A stretch of 64,000 nt of DNA from Gammaproteobacteria bacterium (lineage in GTDB: Bacteria; Pseudomonadota; Gammaproteobacteria; Steroidobacterales; Steroidobacteraceae): the NCBI GenBank assembly GCA_016874235.1, contig VGUJ01000003.1, positions 124,001-188,000 of the forward strand. Direction: 5' to 3'. Position 1 is the first letter of the stretch. Each line of letters opens with the position of its first letter. Positions 54,649 through 63,302 of this stretch are shown piece by piece. The notes under the pieces are model-generated. The model saw only the letters and a list, made by a program, of their open reading frames with translations. It did no database searches and was not told the origin of the DNA. A program made the position numbers and the translations under genes.

Positions 54649-55452
54649 ATGAAAAATCTGTTTTCCGTGTCGGGCAAAGTTGTGCTCGTCACCGGCGGAT
54701 CACGCGGCATCGGCGAGATGATTTCGGCGGGCTTTCTCGCCAACGGCGCAAAGGTGTACATCAGTGCCCGAAAAGCCGACGCCTGCAAAGACACCGCAGC
54801 ACGTCTTTCACGCGAATACGGGGGTCAGTGCGAGGCCCTTCCCGCAGACCTCTCCAAAATCGAAGGCGTCACCGCGCTCGCTCAGGCCCTCGCAGAGCGT
54901 GAAGCCCGGCTCGACGTGCTCGTCAATAATGCGGGGGCTTCTTGGGGCGCTCCGCTCGGCAGCTTCCCGGAAGCGGGATGGGACAAAGTCATGGACACCA
55001 ACGTCAAGGGGGTATTTTTTTTGACGCAGGCTTTACTGCCGCTGCTGCGCGCCGCGGCCGCTAGAGATAACCCTGCCCGCGTGATCAATATCGGCTCCAT
55101 CGACGGGATCGGCAAACCGCTTTTCGAGACGTACTCTTACGGCCCCTCCAAAGCGGCGCTGCATCACCTCACGCACATGCTCGCCGCGCGACTCGCCCCC
55201 GAACATATCCTCGTCAATGCCATCGCGCCCGGTCCTTTCCCGACCTGGATGTTGAGCACGGGCGTCGGATTCGGCGGCAAAGTCGAGGGAGACGGCGTCG
55301 ATTGGGAGGCCGTCGGCCGGACCAATCCGAGCGGCCGGGTGGGTACGCCTGAGGATATCGCGGGGCTCGCGATTTTCCTCGCCTCGCGTGCAAGTGCCTA
55401 CACGGTGGGCGAAGTGATCACCTGCGACGGCGGACTGCTCGTTTCGCGTTGA
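54649..55452 (+). CDS. Short-chain dehydrogenase/reductase (RhlG-like)
   Basis: A 267-residue SDR. It has TGGSRGIGE at the cofactor site (about 15-23), NNAG at about 91-94, then INIGSIDG and YSYGPSKAALHHL carrying Ser, Tyr and Lys, and a final GEVITCDGGLL. It would oxidise a hydroxyacyl intermediate in the same pathway. The ATG lies 12 bp after the dehydrogenase stop and its stop overlaps the sulfatase start (TGATG). Confidence 0.91.
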   Translation: MKNLFSVSGKVVLVTGGSRGIGEMISAGFLANGAKVYISARKADACKDTAARLSREYGGQCEALPADLSKIEGVTALAQALAEREARLDVLVNNAGASWGAPLGSFPEAGWDKVMDTNVKGVFFLTQALLPLLRAAAARDNPARVINIGSIDGIGKPLFETYSYGPSKAALHHLTHMLAARLAPEHILVNAIAPGPFPTWMLSTGVGFGGKVEGDGVDWEAVGRTNPSGRVGTPEDIAGLAIFLASRASAYTVGEVITCDGGLLVSR

Positions 55453-57269
55453 TGTCACAAGCGCTGATATATCGCACGACCTGCGCCACCTCGATGTGGG
55501 TCGCGATGTTGATCGTTGCCTCGCTGCAAGGCTCGCTCGCGAGCGAGCCACAAAAACCATCGCGCCCAAATATCGTCGTCATCGTCGCGGATGATCTCGG
55601 CTACAGCGACGTCGGGTCTTTCGGGAGCGAGATCCCGACTCCCAATCTCGATGCGCTCGCCGCTGAGGGCACGCGATTCTCAAGCTTTCACGTCTCGGGT
55701 GAATGCTCGCCGACCCGTGCCATGCTGCTCACCGGCATTCGCAGCCATCGAACCGGCGTCGGCGCCATGCACGAATCCATCCCTCCGTCGCTTGAGGGCA
55801 AGCCGGGCTATCTCACGGTGCTCGATCGCAATGTGATCACGGTGAGCTCGCTACTTCAGCGTAGCGGCTATCGCACGTATGCCGTCGGCAAGTGGCATGT
55901 AGGCAAAGAGACGTACAACCTACCTCCTGCGCGCGGGTTTGATCGCTCGCTGATTCAGGGTGACAGCGGCTCGGACAACTGGGAGACCAATCAACGCTAT
56001 CTCGCTTTGACAGATCGAGTCTATTGGTTCGAAGACGGCCAGCCGGCAAAAATGCCGAAAGAGTTTTACTCGTCGCGTTTTTATGCCGACAAGGCGATCG
56101 ACTATCTGCGCAACGACTGGGCGGCGACCCAAGCTGCCGACCGCGCGCCGTTCTTTCTCTATCTTGCTCTCCAGGCCAATCACATTCCGCTGCAAGCTCC
56201 GCCCGAATTCATTGAACGGCAGCGTGGTCGATACGATGCGGGATGGAAAGCGCTACGCGAGCGACGTCATGCTCGAACCATCGAACTCGGTTTACTACCC
56301 GACGAGACTCAGCTCGGGAACTGGCCAGGACTCGAAGATTGGAATGCGCTGGACCCGAAGCGTCGTGCCTATGAAACCCGTCGCATGGAGATCTACGCCG
56401 GCATGGCCGAGGCCTTGGACTACGAGATCGGTCGCCTGCGCCAAGCGATTCGGGCGCTCGGCGAGGACGACAATACGATCTTCGTGTTTCTCTCAGACAA
56501 CGGCGCAGAGCCCTCAGATCCGTACGAATACTTGAGCGGCCGACTCTGGCTCGCGACGCAATACACACGAGACACCGACCGCCTCGGTGAGAAAGGCGCC
56601 TATGCAACGATTGGTCGGAACTGGGTGAGCGCCGCGGTATCGCCACTCTCGACACACAAATTTTATGCGGGTGAAGGCGGTTTGCGCGTACCACTCATCA
56701 TTCGAGCGCCTATCGCCTTTGCAGACGACCGACCACGCGGACAGATCGCCTCCGGCTTTACGCATGTCACGGATATCACTCCCACCCTGCTCGAGCTCGC
56801 AGGCGTATCCCACCCCGGTACGCAGAGCGGTCCGGAGCCGATGACCGGTCGAAGCCTTCTCCCATTACTTCGCGACACGACTGCGCGGATTCGCGCGCCT
56901 GGGGAGACTCTCGGCTACGAACTCGCAGGAAACGCGGCACTCTTCGAGGGTGATCTCAAACTCGTTCGTAATCTGCCTCCCGTCGGCAACGGCGAGTGGA
57001 TGCTGTTCGACATCGCACGCGATCCCGGCGAAACACGAGACCTTCGAGCGGTCCGCCCCGAGGATTTTCAACGGCTGCTCGAGGCCTATCAAAGATTTGA
57101 AAGCGAAGATGGCGTGCAGCCTTTACCGGAGGGTTACACCCCGCAACGGCAGGTCTCCCTCAACGCCCTACGTCGCGTCATCCTTCCTTCTCTTCTCTGG
57201 CCCGCCATCGTTATCGTCGGCTTGACACTGCTTTGGCGGGTTCTTCGCAGACGTCGACGACTCGAATGA
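55452..57269 (+). CDS. Type I sulfatase, exported, with C-terminal membrane anchor
   Basis: A 605-residue arylsulfatase-type enzyme. A signal peptide (about 1-32) precedes PNIVVIVADDLGYSD with the metal-binding Asp pair. The formylglycine site is ECSPTRAMLLTG with Cys85 in a C-x-P-x-R motif. GYRTYAVGKWHVG, LSDNGAEPSD and FYAGEGGLRVPLI complete the active site. A C-terminal helix (PSLLWPAIVIVGLTLLW) and an Arg-rich tail suggest periplasmic anchoring. The maturation enzyme is not in the window. The substrate, a sulfate ester, is unknown. Confidence 0.92.
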   Translation: MSQALIYRTTCATSMWVAMLIVASLQGSLASEPQKPSRPNIVVIVADDLGYSDVGSFGSEIPTPNLDALAAEGTRFSSFHVSGECSPTRAMLLTGIRSHRTGVGAMHESIPPSLEGKPGYLTVLDRNVITVSSLLQRSGYRTYAVGKWHVGKETYNLPPARGFDRSLIQGDSGSDNWETNQRYLALTDRVYWFEDGQPAKMPKEFYSSRFYADKAIDYLRNDWAATQAADRAPFFLYLALQANHIPLQAPPEFIERQRGRYDAGWKALRERRHARTIELGLLPDETQLGNWPGLEDWNALDPKRRAYETRRMEIYAGMAEALDYEIGRLRQAIRALGEDDNTIFVFLSDNGAEPSDPYEYLSGRLWLATQYTRDTDRLGEKGAYATIGRNWVSAAVSPLSTHKFYAGEGGLRVPLIIRAPIAFADDRPRGQIASGFTHVTDITPTLLELAGVSHPGTQSGPEPMTGRSLLPLLRDTTARIRAPGETLGYELAGNAALFEGDLKLVRNLPPVGNGEWMLFDIARDPGETRDLRAVRPEDFQRLLEAYQRFESEDGVQPLPEGYTPQRQVSLNALRRVILPSLLWPAIVIVGLTLLWRVLRRRRRLE

Positions 57270-57302
57270 CTTACAATGCGGGCCTTGTCGCAAGGATGCC
57301 GC

Positions 57303-59732
57303 ATGATTTCCAACGTCCATTTTTCGTTCCCTCACCTCGCGTGGCTCGCCCTGACGATGGGCGTGCTGACATCAGATATCGCTTTGGCTCAGCAAAGCGT
57401 GGACGAGATGGGTCTCGAGGAAGTCGTCGTCACCAGTCGTCGCGAACCGGGTGCAGTCATCGGCGACATCACGCCGGAATTTCAACTGTCGGCTCAAGAG
57501 ATCCGGGCGCTCGGCGTGGGGTCTGTCTCTGAACTGCTCGTCGCACTCGGCCCTCAGCTCGGCAGTAATCGCGGCCGCGGCGGTGGACGACCCATCGTGC
57601 TCATCAACGGCGTACGCGCCTCAGGCTTCGCGGAGATTCGTGATATCCCGACCGAGGCCATCCTGCGTACCGACATCCTGCCAGAAGAGGTCGCGCTCAA
57701 ATATGGGTATCGCGCCGACCAGCGCGTCATCAACTTCGTTCTGCGTCCGCGTTTTCAGGCGTTCACGTCCGAAGTCGGCGCTCGAGGTACGACAGAGGGT
57801 GGCCGCGAGGGGATCGATCTCGGAGGCAACTGGTTACGCATTCAGCGCGACGATCGGCTTCAGTTCGACTTGAAGGCGCGCCGCGAGGAGGGTCTCCTCG
57901 AAAGCGAACGCAGTGTCGTTGGCGCGAATGGGCAGCCTAATGCGGATGCCGCCTTCCGCTCCTTGTCTCCCACCGTCGATCAGCTGACGGCGAACGTGGT
58001 CCTCGCAAAGCCGTTCTCTGAAGGCGCGTCGTTCACGATAAACGGCACGCTTGATGACACGCGTCAGCAGTCACTACTTGGACTTCGACCCTCGCCCACG
58101 GGCACTAATCCGCTTCGTCGCGACGTCGACGCACGCGAGGGACGCTTGAGTGGCCTGCTTCAGGGAACGCGTTCGGGTTGGCGCTGGTCGTCTAGTCTTA
58201 ACGCTGAGCGGGTCGACTCGACCACCGAGACGAGTGGCGAAGCGATTGCAGGCCGCTCAAAGAATGACTCGCTCGAGATCGATCTCGTGGCCAACGGCAC
58301 CCCGCTCGATCTTCCAGCAGGCCCTTTAAGCCTCACACTCAAGGCCGCGGCAGGTACTCGCAACATCGATAGCGTTTCGACTCGCCTCGGTAACTCGATC
58401 GTCAGTGATCTGTCGCGCAGTCAACGCGACGCTCAATTCAATGTCGACGTGCCGGTATGGCGCGGCGAAGCTGAGCAAGCCGCGCTTGGGGCGCTCGGAG
58501 CAAACTTTAATTATGCGGTCGAAGATATCTCTGAGGTGGGCTCTCTGCGGACGCTCGGCTATGGAATCAATTGGTCGGTCGCTCGAAAACTTCGTTTGAT
58601 CCTCTCTGTGACGGACGAAGAAGGTGCGCCGTCGATGCAGCAACTCGGAGGGGCCGTCATTTCGACGCCGTTTACCCGAGTTTTTGATACGACGCGTAAC
58701 GAAACCGTCGACGTCACCCGCATCACCGGCGGCAATCCGCTGCTCACGCCCGACCGTCGGGAGGTCTTCAAAATCGGGGTCGGCTCTCGTCCGCTCGAAG
58801 ACATCGATTTCGATATCAACGCGGACTACGTCCGAACGCGCTCCAGCAACATTATTTCAGGACTTCCCCTTGCCACACCCGATCTGGAGAACGCGTTCCC
58901 GACACGATTTCAACGCGATGTATCGGGCCGCCTGACCACTCTCGATGCGCGCGCCCTGAATCTTTCGGGGCGAGATCGGGAGGAACTTCGATTCACCCTC
59001 AATCTCAGTCGACCGTGGGGACCGCAGCCCGAAGCGCCCTTCCCGCAACGCGGTGGTGCGAGCGGAAACGGTGGCGCAGGCGGCGGAGGCTCCCGTCCCG
59101 CCATGCCGGGTACGCAGACGCCGTCGGGTACCGCGCCCGCATCGGCCGAAGACGAAGCAGCCCGGCGCGCCCGCATGGCGCAGATCGGCGAGCGTTTCCT
59201 CGCGTTCGCGCGTCGAGGCAGTGCGCAATTCACCCTGACTTATACGCAACGCTTGGAGGATCAGATCACACTCGCTCCGGGTCTGCTGATTCTCGATTTA
59301 CTCGATGGTGACTCGCTCTTCGACACCGGCGCCGCAGCGCGTCATGAACTCGAGGTGGCCGTCGGCGCCAATCGCGATGGTTTCGGTGGGCGCCTCGTCA
59401 CCAATTGGCGTAGCAGCAGCCGCGTGACCGGCTCCCCGAGCGCGCAACAAGGTGATCTCGAGTTCGCATCGCTGACCACTGTGAACCTCCGCGTCTTCGC
59501 AGACCTCGGGTTACAGCCCTGGGCGAGGGATTACCCGTTCCTGCGGGGCGCGAGAGTCAGTCTCGTCATCGGCAATCTCTTCAACGAACGCCAGTCGGTG
59601 ACGGCACGGGATGGCACGGTGCCAGTGATTTACCAGCCTGATCTACTCGACCCTCAAGGTCGAACGCTCCGCCTCACCTTCCGCAAACTCTTTTTCCCGG
59701 CCTTTCAACCGCCCGGAGGTCGCGCCGGCTGA
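57303..59732 (+). CDS. TonB-dependent receptor-like outer-membrane protein with Gly-rich insertion
   Basis: An 809-residue protein. A signal peptide ends near ALAQQ, followed by a TonB-box-like LEEVVVTSRREPG. The plug is short (FQLSAQEIRALGVGSVSELL, GGRPIVLINGVRASGFAEI), then LKYGYRADQRVINFVLRPRF. The barrel region contains a low-complexity block (about 580-610: GGASGNGGAGGGGSRP and PSGTAPASAE), probably a surface loop. It ends LRLTFRKLFFPAFQPPGGRAG, not in the usual aromatic residue. This receptor type is widespread in proteobacteria but its ligand is unknown. Confidence 0.82.
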   Translation: MISNVHFSFPHLAWLALTMGVLTSDIALAQQSVDEMGLEEVVVTSRREPGAVIGDITPEFQLSAQEIRALGVGSVSELLVALGPQLGSNRGRGGGRPIVLINGVRASGFAEIRDIPTEAILRTDILPEEVALKYGYRADQRVINFVLRPRFQAFTSEVGARGTTEGGREGIDLGGNWLRIQRDDRLQFDLKARREEGLLESERSVVGANGQPNADAAFRSLSPTVDQLTANVVLAKPFSEGASFTINGTLDDTRQQSLLGLRPSPTGTNPLRRDVDAREGRLSGLLQGTRSGWRWSSSLNAERVDSTTETSGEAIAGRSKNDSLEIDLVANGTPLDLPAGPLSLTLKAAAGTRNIDSVSTRLGNSIVSDLSRSQRDAQFNVDVPVWRGEAEQAALGALGANFNYAVEDISEVGSLRTLGYGINWSVARKLRLILSVTDEEGAPSMQQLGGAVISTPFTRVFDTTRNETVDVTRITGGNPLLTPDRREVFKIGVGSRPLEDIDFDINADYVRTRSSNIISGLPLATPDLENAFPTRFQRDVSGRLTTLDARALNLSGRDREELRFTLNLSRPWGPQPEAPFPQRGGASGNGGAGGGGSRPAMPGTQTPSGTAPASAEDEAARRARMAQIGERFLAFARRGSAQFTLTYTQRLEDQITLAPGLLILDLLDGDSLFDTGAAARHELEVAVGANRDGFGGRLVTNWRSSSRVTGSPSAQQGDLEFASLTTVNLRVFADLGLQPWARDYPFLRGARVSLVIGNLFNERQSVTARDGTVPVIYQPDLLDPQGRTLRLTFRKLFFPAFQPPGGRAG

Positions 59733-59778
59733 CCCGGGCTGCGATAATGCGGGGGTTTCCACGCTGCGCAGGCCCGTC

Positions 59779-60969
59779 ATGCTCGAGACTCTTACCCGCG
59801 TCCCGCCCGATCCGATCCTCGGTGTTTCGGCCGCTTTTCAAAAAGACGATACACCCAAAAAAGTGGATCTCGGTGTCGGCGTCTACAAAGACGAGTCGGG
59901 CAAGACACCGATCCCGCGGGCCGTGAAGCGCGCCGAGCAAGAAATGCTCGCCGCCCAAACCTCCAAAACCTACCTCTCCCCGATCGGCAACCCAGGCTTC
60001 AACGCCCAAGTCGCCGGTCTTACTTTCGGCAGCGACCTCGTCGGCCGTAAAGGCGACCTTTCTCTCGCCCAAGCTCCTGGCGGCAGCGGCGCACTGCGCC
60101 TCGGCGCCGAACTGCTGATCGCGGCTCGACCGGGCTCGAGCATTCATGTCAGTGATCCGACGTGGGCGAACCATGTTCCGCTGCTCGGTAACGCAGGTCT
60201 TCGACTCGAGAAATACCCCTACTACGACGCCGCTCGCAACGCACTCGCATTCGATCGGATGATCGAATATTTTGATGCTTTGTCCGCAGGATCCGTCGTA
60301 CTGCTGCACGCCTGCTGTCACAACCCGACAGGCCAAGATCTCGATTCGTCCCAGTGGAGTGCGGTCGCTGAGATACTCGCGCGTCGTCGTCTTGTACCGT
60401 TCATTGATTTGGCCTATCAGGGCCTTGGGGAAGATCTCGATCGCGACGCGGCGTCGATCCGCCTCATCGCGAAAGCGGTTCCAGAACTACTCGTCGCGGT
60501 GTCCTGCTCAAAGAATTTCGGGCTCTATCGCGAACGAACAGGACTGCTGGCCGTGCTCTCAGCCGGAAGTGAGCCTGCCTCGATCGTTTCGGGGCAGCTC
60601 GGCCGTCTTGCTCGTACGTTATGGTCGATGCCACCGGATCACGGCGCCGCAATCGTCGATCGCGTTCTAGCTCAACCCGAACTTCGACAGGACTGGATGA
60701 CGGAGCTGCGTCACATGGCGAATCGCATCAATTCTTTACGAACGCTGCTCGCCGATCGTCTCACCGAGGCGAGTCAACGCGATTTCAGCTGGATCAAAAC
60801 GCAGCGCGGCATGTTCTCGCGCCTCCCCCTCACGGCCGACCAAGTGGTGACGGCGCGCGAGGCGTTGCACATTTACATGGCGCCCGACGGCCGTATCAAC
60901 ATCGCGGGTGTGAGCCCGGCCAACGTCGAGCATGTCGCAACGGGCCTTGCCTCGGTGATTCGCGGATGA
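59779..60969 (+). CDS. Aromatic/aspartate aminotransferase (class I)
   Basis: A 396-residue PLP enzyme of the AspC/TyrB type. It begins LTRVPPDPILGVSAAF, then VDLGVGVYKDESG, CCHNPTGQDL and SCSKNFGLYRERTG with the PLP lysine. The Arg in that last motif and a near-terminal GRINIAGVSPANV are conserved. It transaminates aspartate or aromatic amino acids. GATAAT at 59743-59748 is a likely -10 box. It is coupled to the next gene by ATGA. Confidence 0.92.
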   Translation: MLETLTRVPPDPILGVSAAFQKDDTPKKVDLGVGVYKDESGKTPIPRAVKRAEQEMLAAQTSKTYLSPIGNPGFNAQVAGLTFGSDLVGRKGDLSLAQAPGGSGALRLGAELLIAARPGSSIHVSDPTWANHVPLLGNAGLRLEKYPYYDAARNALAFDRMIEYFDALSAGSVVLLHACCHNPTGQDLDSSQWSAVAEILARRRLVPFIDLAYQGLGEDLDRDAASIRLIAKAVPELLVAVSCSKNFGLYRERTGLLAVLSAGSEPASIVSGQLGRLARTLWSMPPDHGAAIVDRVLAQPELRQDWMTELRHMANRINSLRTLLADRLTEASQRDFSWIKTQRGMFSRLPLTADQVVTAREALHIYMAPDGRINIAGVSPANVEHVATGLASVIRG

Positions 60970-62303
60970 CACACGACGCGACCGCGGGGCTTGGAGACGC
61001 TGCGCTGCGCGCGTGGTGGATGCCCTTCACCCACAATCGCCACTTCAAGTCGCATCCGCGCCTGATCACCTCGGGTCAAGGCGCTTACTACACGCTGGCA
61101 GACGGAAGGCGTGTCTTCGACGGGTTGTCGGGTCTCTGGTGTTGCCCTCTCGGACACTCTCCCGAGCGTGTTGTCGAGGCGGTTCAGCGACAAGTCGCCA
61201 GCCTCGATTTCAGTCCAAGTTTTCAGATGGGACATCCAGCGGCATTCTCTCTTGCAGAGCGCATCGCCCATTTCGCAGGCCGTCCCAACGATCGCGTGTT
61301 CTTCGTGAATTCAGGCTCGGAGGCGGTCGATACGGCGCTCAAAATCGCCGTCGCCTACCACCGTGTTCGCGGCGAAGGCTCGCGCACCCGCATCATCGGG
61401 CGCGAGCGCGGTTACCACGGCGTCGGGATGGGAGGCATCTCGGTGGGCGGTATGGTCTTCAACAGGAAGATGTTCGCGTCGCTCATGATTCCGGGCGTCG
61501 ATCATCTGCCCCACACCTTCGACCCTAGACACATGGGTTACTCGCGCGGTCAGCCCGAGTGGGGGGTCCATCTGGCCGACGAACTTGAACGCCTCGTCAC
61601 TCTGCACGATGCCAGCAACATCGCTGCGGTCATCGTCGAACCCATGCAAGGTTCAACCGGCGTCATCGTCCCACCTCAGGGCTACCTGAAACGACTACGA
61701 GAAATTTGCACGCGCCACGGCATTCTGCTGATTTTCGATGAGGTCATCACTGGCTTTGGACGCCTCGGTACCCCATTCGCGGCTGATTTTTTTGACGTGA
61801 AACCCGATCTCATCACGTTCGCCAAAGCCGTCAATAATGCTGCGGTGCCTCTCGGTGGCGTACTCGCCTCTGACTCGATTTACGACGCGTTCATGAGTGG
61901 CCCAGAGCACTTGATCGAGTTTTTTCATGGCTACACCTATTCGGGTCATCCGCTTGGCGTGGCCGCCGCTCACGCCACGCTCGATGAATTGCTCGAGCGC
62001 GGATTGATCGACCGCGCTGCAAAACTCGCACCCGTACTTGAGGAAGCCATTCATTCGCTGCGCGGTGAGCCGCTCGTCGCTGATATCCGAAATTTAGGTC
62101 TCGCCGCCGCCGTCGATGTCACACCGATTCCGGGGAAACCTGCCTTACGAGCGTTCCAAGTGTTCGAGCAGGCCTTGTCTCGTGGATTGTTGCCGCGCTT
62201 TACCGGCGAGACGATCGCCCTCGCGCCACCCTTCATCTCGACCGAAGATGAAGTACGCAACGCAGTCGAAGTGTTGAGGGCCGCGCTGCGCGCAGCCGCG
62301 TAA
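60966..62303 (+). CDS. Class III aminotransferase (omega-amino acid:pyruvate type)
   Basis: A 445-residue PLP enzyme. It has WWMPFTHNRHFKSHPRL, a start typical of beta-alanine/omega-amino acid:pyruvate transaminases, then FVNSGSEAVDTALK, IFDEVITGFGRLG and ITFAKAVNNAAVPLGG with the PLP lysine; GYTYSGHPLG lies further on. The start at 60966 overlaps the upstream stop as ATGA; the long upstream extension of the frame is an antiparallel-free shadow over the class I gene. It likely interconverts an omega-amino acid and a semialdehyde. Confidence 0.92.
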   Translation: MTHDATAGLGDAALRAWWMPFTHNRHFKSHPRLITSGQGAYYTLADGRRVFDGLSGLWCCPLGHSPERVVEAVQRQVASLDFSPSFQMGHPAAFSLAERIAHFAGRPNDRVFFVNSGSEAVDTALKIAVAYHRVRGEGSRTRIIGRERGYHGVGMGGISVGGMVFNRKMFASLMIPGVDHLPHTFDPRHMGYSRGQPEWGVHLADELERLVTLHDASNIAAVIVEPMQGSTGVIVPPQGYLKRLREICTRHGILLIFDEVITGFGRLGTPFAADFFDVKPDLITFAKAVNNAAVPLGGVLASDSIYDAFMSGPEHLIEFFHGYTYSGHPLGVAAAHATLDELLERGLIDRAAKLAPVLEEAIHSLRGEPLVADIRNLGLAAAVDVTPIPGKPALRAFQVFEQALSRGLLPRFTGETIALAPPFISTEDEVRNAVEVLRAALRAAA

Positions 62304-62314
62304 GGCACTGCGCG

Positions 62315-62950
62315 TCAGATCACGCAGGACACGCCGGTTCCACCGAGTCCGCAATACCCATTCGGATTTTTCGCGAGGTACTGCTGATGGTAGTCCTCAG
62401 CGTAAAAGAATTCCGGCGCTGAAATGATGTCGGTGGTGATTGCACCGTACCCCTTGCCAGCGAGGCTCGCTTGGTAACGGTCGCGACTCGTCTTGGCCTG
62501 CTCAAGTTGCGCCTCACTCGTGCAGTAGATCACCGAACGATACTGGGTGCCGATGTCATTACCCTGGCGCATGCCCTGCGTGGGGTCATGACGCTCCCAA
62601 AACGCACGCAGCAACTCACCGTAAGACACCTTGGCCGGATCAAAGATCACGCGCACGACTTCGGTGTGCCCCGTGAGCCCACTACAGACTTCTTCGTAGG
62701 TGGGATTCGGCGTATGGCCACCTGTATAACCGACCGAGGTCGACACGACCCCGGGAATCTTCCAGAACAGGCGCTCGGCACCCCAGAAACAGCCCATACC
62801 GAACACCGCCTCGACGGTACCGGCCGGAAATGGCGGCTTCAACGGCGCGCCATTGACGGCATGCGTGGCGGGAACGGACATGGGCGCGGCGCGCCCGGGC
62901 AGCGCCTCGGCAGCGCTGATGAGGTCGGTTTTGCGACGAAAGAGAGCCAT
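62315..62950 (-). CDS. msrA: Peptide methionine sulfoxide reductase MsrA
   Basis: A 211-residue repair enzyme that reduces methionine-S-sulfoxide. The catalytic Cys is in [13 protein letters not shown], followed by [33 protein letters not shown] and [17 protein letters not shown] with recycling Cys residues near the C-terminus. Length and layout match E. coli MsrA (212). ATG 62950 gives [20 protein letters not shown], aligning with the E. coli N-terminus. It is convergent with the aminotransferase, 11 bp apart. Confidence 0.97.
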   Translation of the reverse strand: MALFRRKTDLISAAEALPGRAAPMSVPATHAVNGAPLKPPFPAGTVEAVFGMGCFWGAERLFWKIPGVVSTSVGYTGGHTPNPTYEEVCSGLTGHTEVVRVIFDPAKVSYGELLRAFWERHDPTQGMRQGNDIGTQYRSVIYCTSEAQLEQAKTSRDRYQASLAGKGYGAITTDIISAPEFFYAEDYHQQYLAKNPNGYCGLGGTGVSCVI

Positions 62951-63032
62951 GGGGTGAATTCTGGGGGCGGACCGCGCGGTCTTCAAGCGGCGGGTTGTTC
63001 TTGAGCGGATCGCTGCGTAACCTTGCATCGCC

Positions 63033-63302
63033 ATGACGACCTGCCACGCCCACAATCTGAGAGAAAATCCTGCCGAGACGCCGAAGCCCTACGGATTACG
63101 CGTGTCGCTCAAGCCCGGAGACCCCTTCAGAGCACTACTCGGCGCGGACTGGAGCCGCACTCATTGGTTCGCCTCCGCGGAAGAACGTGATGCCGCCCTG
63201 ATCGAGATGAGTCGCAAGCACGAGTATTCGCGTCCGGGGGATCGCCCCGCTCACGTATACGAAAAAGTACTCAATCAGAACGTCCGACCGAGAAACAAAT
63301 AA
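63033..63302 (+). CDS. Conserved 89-residue protein of unknown function
   Basis: A small, charged, soluble protein. Its core [18 protein letters not shown], then [20 protein letters not shown] and [17 protein letters not shown], looks like a conserved family in gammaproteobacteria, but I cannot name it. No catalytic or metal site is evident. It is divergent from msrA (82 bp) and overlaps the end of the convergent patatin-like gene by 28 bp. Confidence 0.68.
   Translation: MTTCHAHNLRENPAETPKPYGLRVSLKPGDPFRALLGADWSRTHWFASAEERDAALIEMSRKHEYSRPGDRPAHVYEKVLNQNVRPRNK

Noticed and set aside
60621-60965. N-terminal extension of the class III aminotransferase frame
   Set aside because: Overlaps the class I aminotransferase out of frame, has no family similarity, and ATG 60966 gives the standard start with ATGA coupling.
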